Below are positions 43,367 to 51,925 of a stretch of 64,000 nucleotides of DNA, in pieces. The translations under genes were made by a program, and so were the position numbers. The DNA is from Tautonia plasticadhaerens (GTDB taxonomy: Bacteria > Planctomycetota > Planctomycetia > Isosphaerales > Isosphaeraceae). Positions within the stretch are counted from its first letter, which is position 1. The number at the start of each line of letters is the position of its first letter. The notes beneath the pieces were generated by a model. It was not told the DNA's origin. It did no database searches and saw only the letters and a program-made list of their open reading frames with translations. The stretch is taken from contig NZ_CP036427.1 in assembly GCF_007752535.1 (NCBI RefSeq), positions 186,001 to 250,000 of the forward strand, in the 5' to 3' direction.

Positions 43367-44806
43367 CTACTCCGTTAAATCATACGAACGATCGACTGCT
43401 GCGGTTCGTACCGAGGGTATGAACCGGACCTACACCCCCGACTTAAACCCCGACGTCCTCGACCGCCTCGCCGCGTATGCCGCCTCCTTCCGCGCCGACT
43501 TCAACCGGCCCCGCCAGGCCGCCTGGTGCGGCGTCTACCTCCGCGGCCTGGTCCAGGACGGGGACCGCAAGAGCGTCGAGCCGATGGCCGCCCGCGTCCC
43601 CCTGTCGGAGGGGCTCGACGTCGCCGACCCCGACCAGGCCCTGCAGCAGTTCCTCGGCCAGAGCACCTGGGACGAGCAAGCGGTCCTGAGCCGCTACCGG
43701 GCCACGATGGCGGCGAAGTTCGCCGACCCGGCCGGCATCTTCGTGATCGATGACACCACCTTCCCCAAGCAGGGCACGCACTCCGTCGGCGTGCAGCGGC
43801 AGTACTGCGGCGCCCTGGGCAAGAAGGCCAACTGCCAGTGCGCCGTCAGCGTCCACTACGTCGCCCCGAGGGGGCACTACCCGCTGAACATGCGGCTCTA
43901 CCTCCCGGAGGGCTGGCTGGCCGACCCGAAGCGACTGGATAAGGCCAAGGTGCCCGAGGCCGAGCGGCGGTCGCTGACCAAGGGTCAGATCGCCCTGGAG
44001 TTGCTCGACCGCATCCGCGCCGAAGGGCTGCCGGGCGGGCTCGTCGTGGCCGACAGCGGCTACGGCGTCTCGGGCCCGTTCCGCGACGGCCTGGCCGAGC
44101 GGGGCCTGCACTACGTCGTCGGCGTGACCGACGAGATGCTGGTCTTCACCGAGGAGCCGAGGTGGGACGAGCCCAAGGCCGGGACGGGCGGGCGGCCGCA
44201 GAAGCGGCGTCGCCTGGCCGAGGGCTCGCCCCGGCCGGTGGGCCTGAAGGAGCTGGCGGCGCGGACGCCGCGCCGGAAGGTGACGTGGCGGGAGGGGACC
44301 AAGGGCCCGATGTGGGGCCGATTCGCCTGGCTGCGCGTTTGGCCGGGCCAGGGATGGGCGACAGGCGATTGCGCCGGGGCGGAGCCGATCTGGCTGCTGA
44401 TCGAGGAGCAGGCCGACGGCAAGCTGAAGTACGCCTTCAGCAACCTCCCGGCCGATACCAGCCGGATCCGCGCGGTGCGCCTGTGGCGGAGTCGCTGGCC
44501 GGTGGAGCTCGGGTACCAGCAGATGAAGGAGGAACTGGGGCTGGACCACCACGAGGGCCGCTCGTGGCGGGGCTTCCACCATCACGCCTGCCTGGTGATG
44601 TTGGCCTTCGGGTTCCTCACCCTGGAGCGACGCCGAGCCCGTCGGGGGCGATCCCGGCCGGGCAAAAAGGGGGAGGCCGAGCGCCGGTGATCACGGTGCC
44701 GGCGATCCGCCGGGCGTTGCAGCGGCTGCTGGCGCCGGTCAGCCGGCCGGACTGCGCGCACTGCCGGCCCTGGCTCACCCGCTCCAAGACCAAGCTAACG
44801 GAGTAG
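43367..44806 (+). mobile_element. IS701-family element (about 1440 bp)
   Basis: The ends are 11-base inverted repeats CTACTCCGTTA (43367-43377) and TAACGGAGTAG (44796-44806). The transposase lies between them. The element separates a 3'-truncated EVE-HNH gene from the IS5 copy. No target duplication is visible, so neighbouring DNA may have been deleted. Confidence 0.8.
43419..44806 (+). CDS. IS701-family transposase with frame change near the C-terminus
   Basis: The main frame (43419-44690, 423 residues) has FVIDDTTFPKQGTHSVGVQR (first Asp), GGLVVADSGYGVSGPFRDGL (second Asp) and ELGYQQMKEELGLDHHEGRS (Glu), as in IS701 transposases. At AAAAAGGGGG (44664-44673) the -1 frame takes over with ITVPAIRRALQRLLAPVSRP and DCAHCRPWLTRSKTKLTE, a normal IS701 C-terminus. 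Its stop TAG is the last three bases of the element. The slippery run suggests either programmed frameshifting or a one-base insertion. Confidence 0.75.
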
Positions 44807-44808
44807 TA

Positions 44809-45513
44809 CTAAGACGGGGACAGCAACAGCCCGTTGTACGCGTCGAGTCGCTCCCGATTATCCGAGTCTCGCCAGGGCTTGATGTGCGACGCCCGTAGCA
44901 GGACGGGCAGATCGAGACCGGTGACGGCACACCGCCCGCCCCAGACACTCATCAGGCTGTCGCGGAACTGTCCCTGACCAACTCGGCTCAGGACGAGGGC
45001 ACGCCGCTCGGTCGTATCCGCGACCGCCCTCTCGATCCCCTCCTCGATCGCATCCGTAGCCGACGCGGCATTCGTGTCATCGACGCGATCGAGGAGGAGG
45101 CGTCCGGCCCGGGGAGGCAGGCTGAAGAGATAGCCTTGATTGCCCGTGCCGAACCTGTTGAGCGGGGCGTATCGCTCGGGCATGAGCGGCTGCAACTCGG
45201 CGACGACCTCCGCGATGGTGGGCGGCTCGGAGAGGTCGCGGTACTCGACATCGACCCGCCTGCCCGCGTCCTCCCACAGCCCCTCGCCCATGCCGCCGGG
45301 CCTTGGACTGTCGTAGGCGGCGGTCTTCGCCACGGCCACCGCGACGATCCGCCCGCCGACGTAGGAGAAGATCAGGTCGCCGGGCCGGACCTCGTCCATC
45401 GTCGCCCAATGGAAGGGCGTCAGCCCGGCCTCGGTCTGATTCGGTGCCCAGAGGAAGCCGCCGTCTCGTTCGTGCCGGTACGTCTGGTTCTGGCTGACCC
45501 ACCAGTAGGCCAT
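44809..45513 (-). pseudogene. EVE-like plus HNH endonuclease, C-terminus removed by IS701
   Basis: From ATG 45513 the protein begins MAYWWVSQNQTYRHERDGGF, with ATMDEVRPGDLIFSYVGGRI as an EVE/PUA-like modified-base-reading module. The C-terminal HNH nuclease starts RVGQGQFRDSLMSVWGGRC, then AVTGLDLPVLLRASHIKPWR and NRERLDAYNGLLLSP. The family normally continues with LDALFDRGLI-like sequence, which is missing: the frame stops at 44809, 3 bases beyond the IS701 end. The cut falls right after the active-site region. It was probably a modification-dependent restriction enzyme and is divergent from a second HNH gene. Confidence 0.7.
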
Positions 45514-45580
45514 CGTTGATCCGCTCCCGAAATCCCCCTGCTCCACTTCCCGATTGTCCCGAAGCAGCGTGCAAGGTTCA

Positions 45581-46534
45581 ATGGAGGCGTGGTTCGTATC
45601 GTCTGCGAGCGAGGCCCTGGCCGTGAAGACCGAGCCGACGACTTACTGGACGTTCTTCTGCAATCCGCGACGATGGCAAATCGACGATTTTCTTCGAAGT
45701 CACCGGGACGAGGACGATTATCGCGTCATCGACTGGCAGGCCACGTGGTTCGCCCCCGGCCAACTCGGGGTCGTCCGCGTGGGCGTCGATACGCGTACGA
45801 GGGGCCAGCTTGCGGGGAGGCGGCGGCTGGAACCCGGCATCTACGCGATTGTCCAAGTCGTCGACTCGCCGAAGCTGAGGCCGAATTCGACCGACCCCTA
45901 TTGGCTTGAGGCACCGCCCGAGGGCGGCGAACACCTGGCCGTCGACATCCGATACATCAAGAATCTGCTCGATCGGCCCTTGCTGCTGGAGTCCCTGAAG
46001 TCCGACCTCGCCGTGACTGATCGCTTCCTGCTGGACGGCTTCCAGGGTGCCTCGATGCCCCTGGACCCCGGCACGTTCCACCGGATTCTCGACCTCAGTG
46101 GCACCGAGCCGCACGCATTCGACGCCGAGCCGGGCGATTCGCTCGCCGACTTGGAGCGGAGGTACGCCGGGGCCTCGCCCGAGGTCAAAGAGGTGGTCAG
46201 CCGCCACATCGAACGCGGGCCGGTGGCGGCGAAGGTCAAGGAGGCGACGGGCTACCGCTGCCAGGTCTGTCTGGCCCTTGGCCAGAATCCCTTCTCGTTC
46301 CGCAAGCGGGACGGCGAGCCCTACGTCGAAGCCCACCACGTCACGTTCGTCTCGCGGCTTGAGCCGGGGTCACTCGGGCCGTCCAACATCATCACGGTCT
46401 GTGCCGACCACCATCGGCAGTTGCACTACGGAATCGTCGAATTGGCCAAAGACACGGCCGAGGAGTTCGTCTTCGTGATCGACGGAGTCGCTCTCCGTGT
46501 GCCGAAGATCAGCCATATCGCGGACACTGCATGA
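45581..46534 (+). CDS. EVE-like plus HNH endonuclease
   Basis: The N-terminal part reads YWTFFCNPRRWQIDDFLRS, IDWQATWFAPGQLGVVRVG and LEPGIYAIVQVVDSPK, a PUA/EVE-like module of the type that recognises modified bases. The C-terminal part is an HNH nuclease: GYRCQVCLALGQNPF, GEPYVEAHHVTFVSR and IITVCADHHRQLHYG, with His-His and Asn/His positions and two Cys pairs for zinc. The 317-residue protein seems intact. The start at 45581 is the most likely; a GTG about 14 codons further in is possible. It is probably a defence nuclease and lies divergent from the truncated EVE-HNH gene. Confidence 0.7.
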   Translation: MEAWFVSSASEALAVKTEPTTYWTFFCNPRRWQIDDFLRSHRDEDDYRVIDWQATWFAPGQLGVVRVGVDTRTRGQLAGRRRLEPGIYAIVQVVDSPKLRPNSTDPYWLEAPPEGGEHLAVDIRYIKNLLDRPLLLESLKSDLAVTDRFLLDGFQGASMPLDPGTFHRILDLSGTEPHAFDAEPGDSLADLERRYAGASPEVKEVVSRHIERGPVAAKVKEATGYRCQVCLALGQNPFSFRKRDGEPYVEAHHVTFVSRLEPGSLGPSNIITVCADHHRQLHYGIVELAKDTAEEFVFVIDGVALRVPKISHIADTA

Positions 46535-46560
46535 GGGTCATGCCGGGTTCGGCGTCGGCG

Positions 46561-46599
46561 AGGAGCCTCCTCCGTCGGCTCCTGGTGCGGAGCAGGGGC
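46561..46599 (-). repeat. Dispersed repeat: 7-bp hairpin then core
   Basis: AGGAGCC and GGCTCCT (46561-46567, 46577-46583) form a perfect stem, followed by GCGGAGCAGGGGC (46587-46599). Read on the minus strand this is core then hairpin, as in the plus-strand copies. Confidence 0.65.
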
Positions 46600-46712
46600 G
46601 GCTCGATCGGTCTACCGCCCACATCACTCGACCCCCGCTTCGTCAAGCATTCGAGAGGCCCGCCGATCCCGTCCAGCACGCCTCAGACCGGGATCAACTG
46701 CCGCACCGACGG

Positions 46713-46973
46713 CTATCCTCCCAGCGACTCCTGCCCCCCCGGCTCGGCGAGCTTCTGGTCGGACGGCTCGGCCTCCTTCGTCGGACGGAGATCACCGCCC
46801 GCCTCCGACGGGAACTCGTAATTGAGGATTGACTCGACGAGCAAAGTCCCGAAGGGCGGCAGGTTGCCCTCCGTCATGCCCGCATGACGCTTCAGCGTCG
46901 CCAGCAGTTCCTCCTTGCCCCGCTGGGTGGTCAGCATCTCCCGCAGCTCGGTCTCTCGCTGATGGCGATCCAT
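46713..46973 (-). CDS. Conserved hypothetical protein
   Basis: The 86-residue protein starts MDRHQRETELREMLTTQRGK and continues EELLATLKRHAGMTEGNLPP, FGTLLVESILNYEFPSEAGG, ending in an acidic, Pro-containing tail. The first 45 residues are helical and charged. No named family is recognised. An upstream start at 47084 is in frame but unlikely. Confidence 0.55.
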   Translation of the reverse strand: MDRHQRETELREMLTTQRGKEELLATLKRHAGMTEGNLPPFGTLLVESILNYEFPSEAGGDLRPTKEAEPSDQKLAEPGGQESLGG

Positions 46974-47149
46974 GATGGGTCTCCGGGAGTTGTGGTCGCG
47001 TGATCGCAGGGCCTTTCCTCGGGTCGGGACGACCCGCAAGATCGGGGCCGGCCCATTGGTGTGGAACTGACATTGCGTCGTCAAACGCCGGCCCCGGCAC
47101 GGTCACGCTCGCTTGCGGACCAGGACTGCGGCCGATCGGGCCATCGCCG

Positions 47150-47181
47150 CCCCTGCTCCGCCGGCGGCTCTTCGAGCCGCC
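47150..47181 (+). repeat. Dispersed intergenic repeat core with 8-bp hairpin
   Basis: CCCCTGCTCCGCC (47150-47162) is followed directly by GGCGGCTC, loop TTC, and GAGCCGCC (47163-47181). Confidence 0.7.
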
Positions 47182-47309
47182 TCACCCCCTACGGGATACG
47201 CGAGCGGCGGCAAGAAGCCTGTTGCCCGCATGGCAATCGGCATCTTGCTTGCAGGCCGAACTTTGGGGGTTCCGTCGCACGCTCACGACACCCTTGAGGA
47301 TATCAGGAC

Positions 47310-47585
47310 ATGGCGGCCAACCCGATCAGCGACCTGATGTACGACTGGCTGACGGTCCTCCAGTCGAAAGCCGAGGGGCTCAACGCCTACGAGAAGTACA
47401 TCCAGGACGCCCAGAAGGAGAACTCGCAGGAGTGCGTCGAGATGCTCCGGCGGCTGCACGAGCAGGATGCCAAGCAGGTCGAGCAGATACGCGACCACCT
47501 GGTGCAGATGCTCTCCAAGCAGCAGGGCAAGTCGAGCCGCCCCGTGGCGGCCGGGAGCATGCGGCAATCTGAAGGAGGGGGATAG
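47310..47585 (+). CDS. Conserved helical hypothetical protein
   Basis: The 91-residue protein is mostly helix: MAANPISDLMYDWLTVLQSK, AEGLNAYEKYIQDAQKENSQ, then ECVEMLRRLHEQDAKQVEQI and RDHLVQMLSKQQ. The pattern resembles small ferritin-like or stress-associated helical proteins found in planctomycetes and cyanobacteria, but no name can be given. It precedes the 47591 gene by only 5 bases, indicating an operon. Confidence 0.65.
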   Translation: MAANPISDLMYDWLTVLQSKAEGLNAYEKYIQDAQKENSQECVEMLRRLHEQDAKQVEQIRDHLVQMLSKQQGKSSRPVAAGSMRQSEGGG

Positions 47586-47590
47586 TCATC

Positions 47591-47992
47591 ATGGCCGACA
47601 CCACCCGAACGATCTCGGGCTTCGCCTGGCTCATCTCCCCGTTGGGGGCCGTTCACGCCGGGCCGGCCGAGGAACCACTCGCCCCGGAGGAGGTGGTCGA
47701 CGCGGGGCAGCCGGGCGATGACCTGCTGGTGATGCATCGGCTCACCGAGCGGGATCGCGGCATCCCGAACCGCCCCGAGGGGTCGGCGTTTCTGGTCATC
47801 ACCGGGACGACCTCGCCACCGATCGTCCGCGAGGGCTGGCGGGTCTTGCCCGCCGACTTCTCCTCGGAGTTCGCCGTCGAAGGGGATGCGATCCGGCTGC
47901 GGCGGGGCCTGGGTGCGATCAGCGTTGCGGCCCCCGGGACCGCCCTGGAGGGCCAGAAGGTCTTGGAGTGCGAGTTCGACGTGAGGGATTGA
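47591..47992 (+). CDS. Hypothetical protein
   Basis: The 133-residue protein starts 5 bases after the previous stop, behind GGAGGGGG at the end of that gene. It reads MADTTRTISGFAWLISPLGA, then VVDAGQPGDDLLVMHRLTER and GSAFLVITGTTSPPIVREGW. The composition is natural and rather beta-rich. No family is recognised. Co-expression with the helical 47310 protein is likely. Confidence 0.55.
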   Translation: MADTTRTISGFAWLISPLGAVHAGPAEEPLAPEEVVDAGQPGDDLLVMHRLTERDRGIPNRPEGSAFLVITGTTSPPIVREGWRVLPADFSSEFAVEGDAIRLRRGLGAISVAAPGTALEGQKVLECEFDVRD

Positions 47993-48064
47993 GTCGATGC
48001 CGGCCGGATGTCGTGCCACTGCCAGTCCGGCCCCGCAGATCGATTGCACACTGAGGAACATCCC

Positions 48065-48220
48065 ATGCTGGAGATCATCCTGCTGGTCGTCCTTGTCCTC
48101 GTCCTGTTGGGTGCCCTGCCGACCTGGCCGCACAGCCGCCAGTGGGGATACTACCCGAGCGGGATCGCGGGGACGCTCGTCCTGGTGCTCCTCGTCGTCT
48201 TGCTCTTGCGGTACGTCTGA
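48065..48220 (+). CDS. DUF3309 small membrane protein
   Basis: The 51-residue protein MLEIILLVVLVLVLLGALPT continues with WPHSRQWGYYPSGIAGTLVL and VLLVVLLLRYV. Two hydrophobic segments flank the conserved WPHSRxWGYxPSG motif of DUF3309. It is a tiny inner-membrane protein of unknown role. An internally deleted copy is at 51843-51890, and both copies are followed by the same downstream sequence and a dispersed repeat. Confidence 0.8.
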   Translation: MLEIILLVVLVLVLLGALPTWPHSRQWGYYPSGIAGTLVLVLLVVLLLRYV

Positions 48221-48255
48221 CCCCAGGCCGCATGCCGCTCGCCGGAGGCGTCGCG

Positions 48256-48269
48256 GGCGGAGCAGGGGC
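48256..48269 (-). repeat. Dispersed intergenic repeat core
   Basis: GGCGGAGCAGGGGC, exact core on the minus strand, 36 bases after the DUF3309 stop. Confidence 0.6.
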
Positions 48270-48442
48270 GAGGGGTTAATCACCCTGCCGGGTTCGATGC
48301 GGTCGGACGCGACCTCGGACGAGACGGCGACATTCCTTCGAGGATTTCCACATTTCTTGATTGTTTTGGATCGACCCGGAGGATATCATCCAATTGTCGG
48401 CCAGGACGCACGTCGCCAAGGCAGCTTGAGCGGGAGGGTACC

Positions 48443-48622
48443 ATGCCGGAAACCGTTGTTCATTTCCAGATCAGGATGCCCCCATACCTGCACGAAGAAC
48501 TTGCCAGCCGGGCGAAGGAGCAGAAGGCGTCCCTGAACGCCATGGTCGTCGAGATACTCCGCGAGGCGGTGGAGTGGCATAGTTCGAGCGACGGGCAATC
48601 GGACGGCAAGGCCCGGATGTGA
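48443..48622 (+). CDS. Arc-like ribbon-helix-helix protein
   Basis: The 59-residue protein from ATG 48443 reads VVHFQIRMPPYLHEELASRA, then KEQKASLNAMVVEILREAVE and a short polar tail. This is a ribbon-helix-helix fold: a beta strand (VHFQIRMP) for DNA contact and two helices with the SLNAMVVEILREAV pattern of Arc/HicB-type proteins. GGGAGGG lies a few bases before the start. It could be an orphan antitoxin or transcription repressor; no toxin gene is adjacent. Confidence 0.75.
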   Translation: MPETVVHFQIRMPPYLHEELASRAKEQKASLNAMVVEILREAVEWHSSSDGQSDGKARM

Positions 48623-48835
48623 TGGTCCTGCACGCGGATCGGCGATGGGGCAGGACGCCGGTGTAGGCCCCGGACGGCCTGACGGTGACGCATTCCCCCA
48701 ACCGGCTGAGACGAGTATGGTCCGCAAGTCTCGGCCCCGTGCGACTCGTCGATTCGGGTTGATGGGATGGGACGCCCGGGACGACGTGATCTTCCACGGC
48801 GTTTCGGAGGACCACTCAAGCTCAGGCGGCTCACC

Positions 48836-49119
48836 ATGGGCGACGACACTCGCGGCCGGAAGGGGGTCGATCCGGCCCCGTCGGGGAGTTCTGCCGGCTT
48901 GCTCGGCGTCGCGGTCATTTGCATCCCTGTCGGATTTCTGGCGTTCGGATTTACCTCTTCACCCCGGACAGCTACGGAATCCTCTCCCTGCCGATTGTCC
49001 TCGTGGGCCTGATCGGCAGTCCCAATTCCCTCCGTCGCAGACGGCCGCGTCAGCGGGACGACCTTGATGCCCCCGACGCCACGTTGCCGGACCGCCCCAT
49101 GAAGGTAGATGAGGTGTGA
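48836..49119 (+). pseudogene. Possible small membrane protein, frameshifted
   Basis: ATG 48836 begins MGDDTRGRKGVDPAPSGSSA and a hydrophobic segment GLLGVAVICIPVGFLAFGF. Near 48950 the frame becomes poor, whereas the next frame continues YLFTPDSYGILSLPIVLVGL with a second hydrophobic segment and ends at 49119. A one-base frameshift in a two-helix membrane protein is the simplest reading. The end lies in repeated intergenic sequence (49063 onward). Low certainty. Confidence 0.35.
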
Positions 49120-49275
49120 AACCGCATGAGCATCCTTGCAGCCGACCAATTGATCGGCCGTTGGAGCCCCCTGGATGCCCCCAGGACGGCCCGCGACGAG
49201 CACGGCTGCGGATTTTGCCGTCCACGCAGTACGGTATCTACAGGGCCAGCAGTGGCTCCTGCGGGTGACGTGCCG
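49063..49275. repeat. Diverged intergenic repeat, copy 1 (partners 54863 and 53274)
   Basis: Shares with 54863-55070 the blocks ATGCCC.CGACGCC, a GGACCGCC.CATGA.GGTAGAT stretch, ACCGCA.GAGCATCC, GCGGATTTTGCC and a CTACAGG block, in the same order. The start (49040-49102) also matches 53274-53338, with GACGGCCGCGTCAGCGGG in common. Confidence 0.5.
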
Positions 49276-49598
49276 GATTGAGACGGACGATGGCCAAGAT
49301 CGGGGAGTTCGCCCGCACACGAAAACGCTCGCGTCCACGCTCCGCCGGACGCGGAGCGTCGGAGCAGGGGCGGGGGAGTCCGTCCATCGCCATCCCTCCA
49401 GCGAAGTCCGCCCGGATCGCCAGCGAGTTCCCGAGTCCGTCGACTCGCCGCCACCCGGCAATCTGGCATCAAGGCCACCGGTGATCGGACTCATCGGACT
49501 CGATCCGGCTCCGGCGGCTGATCCGAATCTCCCGGCATGCACCGGCCCGCACGCTATGCTTGTCGGTCCAGGGATCGCATCCGGATCGGAGTCACCCC
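49276..49598. other. Intergenic region with repeat-family hairpin
   Basis: About 320 bases upstream of the transglutaminase gene. It includes a dispersed repeat copy at 49337-49371; otherwise nothing is recognised. Confidence 0.35.
49337..49371 (-). repeat. Dispersed repeat: 9-bp hairpin then variant core
   Basis: ACGCTCCGC, loop CGGAC, GCGGAGCGT (49337-49359) is followed by CGGAGCAGGGGC, a core with its first base changed. Confidence 0.65.
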
Positions 49599-50387
49599 AT
49601 GCTCTTGGCCGTGCGAGCCACCGCCACCTACGAACTGCAAGACGAGTCGTTCGCCTTCCTCATGGTCGAGCCGCCTCTGAGCGGGGCGAGACATCGGGTC
49701 GTCGAGGAGCGGCTCACGACCACCCCGACGCGATCCTGCGAACTGCGGCGTGACCTCTACGGCAACCCCCAGAGGCACCTCATCGCCCCGAAGGGGCGGT
49801 TCTCCTTCGAGTTCTCGGCCACCGTCGAGGCCGACCCGAACGCCGAACTCCCCGAACACGCCGCCGAACTTCCGCCCCACGAACTCCCGGCCGAGGCGTT
49901 GGTCTACACGCTGCCGTCCCGGTACTGCGAATCGGACCTGCTCGGCCGCATGGCCCAGACCGAGTTCGGCCGCCTCCCGCCGGGCGGAGGCCGGGTCCGG
50001 GCTGTCGCCGAGTGGGTGAGGGGGCACGTCGAGTATCGTTACGGGACTTCCGGCCCGACCACCTCGGCCCGCGACACGGCGATCCAGCGGGTGGGCGTCT
50101 GCCGCGACTTCGCCCACCTGGTCATCGCCTTCTGCCGGGCGTTGGACATCCCGGCCCGTTACGTCTCGGGGTATGCCTTGGGCCTCGAACCGCCCGATTT
50201 CCACGGCTTCGTCCAGGTCTACCTGGGCGAGGCGTGGCACAACATCGACGCGACGACGGGTTGCCTTCGCCCGGCGTTGGTCCCGATCGCCGTCGGCCGC
50301 GACGCCGCCGACGCGGCGATGATGACGCTCTGGACGCCGCACGAGGTGGTCGAGCAGGCGGTCGAGGTCCGCCGGGTCGCCGAATGA
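49599..50387 (+). CDS. Transglutaminase-like cysteine protease family protein
   Basis: The start at ATG 49599 gives 262 residues. The N-terminal 150 residues are the beta-rich part usual in this group (MLLAVRATATYELQDESFAF, then RHRVVEERLTTTPTRSCELR). The catalytic domain has RVGVCRDFAHLVIAFCRALD with the active Cys, IPARYVSGYALGLEPPDFHG with His, and VQVYLGEAWHNIDATTG with the Asp. These proteins are cytoplasmic peptidases or amidases of unclear substrate. No signal peptide is present. Confidence 0.85.
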   Translation: MLLAVRATATYELQDESFAFLMVEPPLSGARHRVVEERLTTTPTRSCELRRDLYGNPQRHLIAPKGRFSFEFSATVEADPNAELPEHAAELPPHELPAEALVYTLPSRYCESDLLGRMAQTEFGRLPPGGGRVRAVAEWVRGHVEYRYGTSGPTTSARDTAIQRVGVCRDFAHLVIAFCRALDIPARYVSGYALGLEPPDFHGFVQVYLGEAWHNIDATTGCLRPALVPIAVGRDAADAAMMTLWTPHEVVEQAVEVRRVAE

Positions 50388-50518
50388 CGCGGCCCGCCCG
50401 ACAGGTCGGCCGGGCCGCCTCAGGGAGGCCGACTCCCATCCTCAAGCTTGACGCATCCGGAGAAGTCCTCCCACGTCCATCCCGATGGGGAATGCAGCTT
50501 CGGACCGTCGAGTCATGG

Positions 50519-50553
50519 ACGCCCGGCAGAGCCGGGCGTGCGAGTCAGGGGCG
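50519..50553 (-). repeat. Degenerate dispersed repeat with 9-bp hairpin
   Basis: ACGCCCGGC, loop AGA, GCCGGGCGT (50519-50539), followed by GCGAGTCAGGGGCG, a changed core. Closely resembles the copy at 52568. Confidence 0.5.
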
Positions 50554-50642
50554 ACTCGATCGCCGTTCGCCCTCTCTCCCGGTCGATGGGCACTCTCCTC
50601 TGACGGTACGGGCGATCCCCGTTTAGCGTCGATGATGCCCGG

Positions 50643-50894
50643 CTACCAGATGGACGGATGCCGACCTGCCCGCTCGTGTCCGGCCGCGTCACCGACTGCC
50701 TTCCAGCCGATCTCCGCCCAGGCGGCGGCCTCGGTCGGGCCTTCGCCCCGGAGTTTCTCTCCATCCCGCTCGGCGAAGGCGACGAACCAGGGCGATCCGT
50801 CCTGGGCCATCACGCGGGCGACGGCGGTGGTCCAGCCGAGCAGGTGAAGCCCGGCACGCAGTGCCGGGATATCAATCGAGTGTCCTTCGTGCAT
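50643..50894 (-). CDS. Small hypothetical protein
   Basis: ATG at 50894 is chosen because GGAGGG lies 6 bases upstream. The 83-residue protein reads MHEGHSIDIPALRAGLHLLG, WTTAVARVMAQDGSPWFVAF and EGPTEAAAWAEIGWKAVGDA. It has the alpha/beta look of small phage- or plasmid-type proteins that resemble DUF2591-like sequences, but no family can be fixed. It is convergent with the transglutaminase gene. Confidence 0.55.
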   Translation of the reverse strand: MHEGHSIDIPALRAGLHLLGWTTAVARVMAQDGSPWFVAFAERDGEKLRGEGPTEAAAWAEIGWKAVGDAAGHERAGRHPSIW

Positions 50895-50982
50895 ACACAT
50901 CCCTCCGAGGCTGGCTTGGAAGGACATGCATACACGTCGCGTGCCATCGCCGACGGGGCGTGCGGAGGAACGCTCATCCTCG

Positions 50983-51014
50983 CCCCTGCTCCGCCCTCGG
51001 CTCATCCGAGCCGA
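50983..51014 (+). repeat. Dispersed intergenic repeat core with 7-bp hairpin
   Basis: CCCCTGCTCCGCC (50983-50995), then TCGGCTC, loop ATCC, GAGCCGA (50997-51014). Confidence 0.7.
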
Positions 51015-51091
51015 CGCCTCCTCTCGGCGGAAGCCAAGCGAACGAGGAAGGACCACCTGGGTGGTGTGGCGGCCCGCTCACGTCCGATCGC

Positions 51092-51685
51092 CTATCCAAC
51101 GGCCGGCGGTGTAGGATTCGCGTCCCGCTCGGTGCGGGCGGCGAAGTGCCGGGCGGCGAGGCCGCCGAACAGGGCCAGGAGCAGGGCGAAGAGCGAATGG
51201 CCGACACGCTCGAAGGGCTCAGAGCGGCCGACCTGCATGAGCGTCAGCGGCTTGACGAGCGACCCGTCGACGACACGCCGAATGGGCGAGCCGAAGTCGA
51301 TCCAGATCGAGTCGGTGACGCCGTCCCGATCATGGTCGGTAGCCAACTGGGTGATCGTGGGTACGACCGGGACGCCGCGATGCAGGTGCTCGGCCGAGTT
51401 GGCCAGCAGCTTCTCCGTCACCAGATGCGGCCGGATCGCGGTGGCGGCGAACGGCCCGTAGCAGAGGGCCAAGTAGCCGAATCCGAACGCGGCGAATCCT
51501 GTGAAGAATGCCCGCCGCCGCCCCCGGCTGAAGGCCGCTCCCAGGGCGGTCACGCCCGAGGCGAGGATCGCCGCCGTGAAGACGAGGCTGGCGATGACTT
51601 CGTCCGCATGGCGGAGTGCCGCGAACGCGATCCCGGAGGCGGCGACGAGGGCGAGCAGGGCGGCGATCGTGAAGCGGGGTCGCAT
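51092..51685 (-). CDS. Planctomycete membrane protein, hypothetical
   Basis: The 197-residue protein starts MRPRFTIAALLALVAASGIA, an N-terminal helix of a type very common in planctomycete membrane proteins. Two more hydrophobic segments follow (VIASLVFTAAILASGVTALG and AFFTGFAAFGFGYLALCYG). The middle is a periplasmic-type domain (VVPTITQLATDHDRDGVTDS), and a last helix lies near 165-180 (SLFALLLALFGGLAARHFA). Function is unknown. Confidence 0.65.
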   Translation of the reverse strand: MRPRFTIAALLALVAASGIAFAALRHADEVIASLVFTAAILASGVTALGAAFSRGRRRAFFTGFAAFGFGYLALCYGPFAATAIRPHLVTEKLLANSAEHLHRGVPVVPTITQLATDHDRDGVTDSIWIDFGSPIRRVVDGSLVKPLTLMQVGRSEPFERVGHSLFALLLALFGGLAARHFAARTERDANPTPPAVG

Positions 51686-51842
51686 GGGGGAGCCCCCCCG
51701 ACGGGATTGGGAGATGACGAATCGATGCTATCCCGGGCTCCGTCCGGGGATCAACGAAGAACTTCGTCTCGGCATGCGATTTGGATGTCCGGGCTCCTCA
51801 CCCCCATCGGGGCCATCGCCCGGCCGGTTCAAGGAGCCTCGC

Positions 51843-51890
51843 ATGCTGGAGATCATCCTGGTCGTCGTCGTGCTCTTGCGGTATATCTGA
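51843..51890 (+). pseudogene. Internally deleted DUF3309 copy
   Basis: The 15-codon frame MLEIILVVVVLLRYI joins the first six residues of the DUF3309 protein (48065) to its last part, in frame, with the WPHSRxWGY core missing. Downstream the sequence TGACCCCAGGCCGCATG is shared with 48218 onward. It is a deletion derivative of a duplicated gene. Confidence 0.7.
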
Positions 51891-51925
51891 CCCCAGGCCG
51901 CATGTCGCAACGCCGGGGGCGTCGC

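Noticed and set aside
47310-47992. A toxin-antitoxin pair
   Set aside because: Neither protein has a recognisable toxin or DNA-binding motif.
48443-48622. HicAB module
   Set aside because: The ribbon-helix-helix protein has no adjacent HicA-like or other toxin gene.
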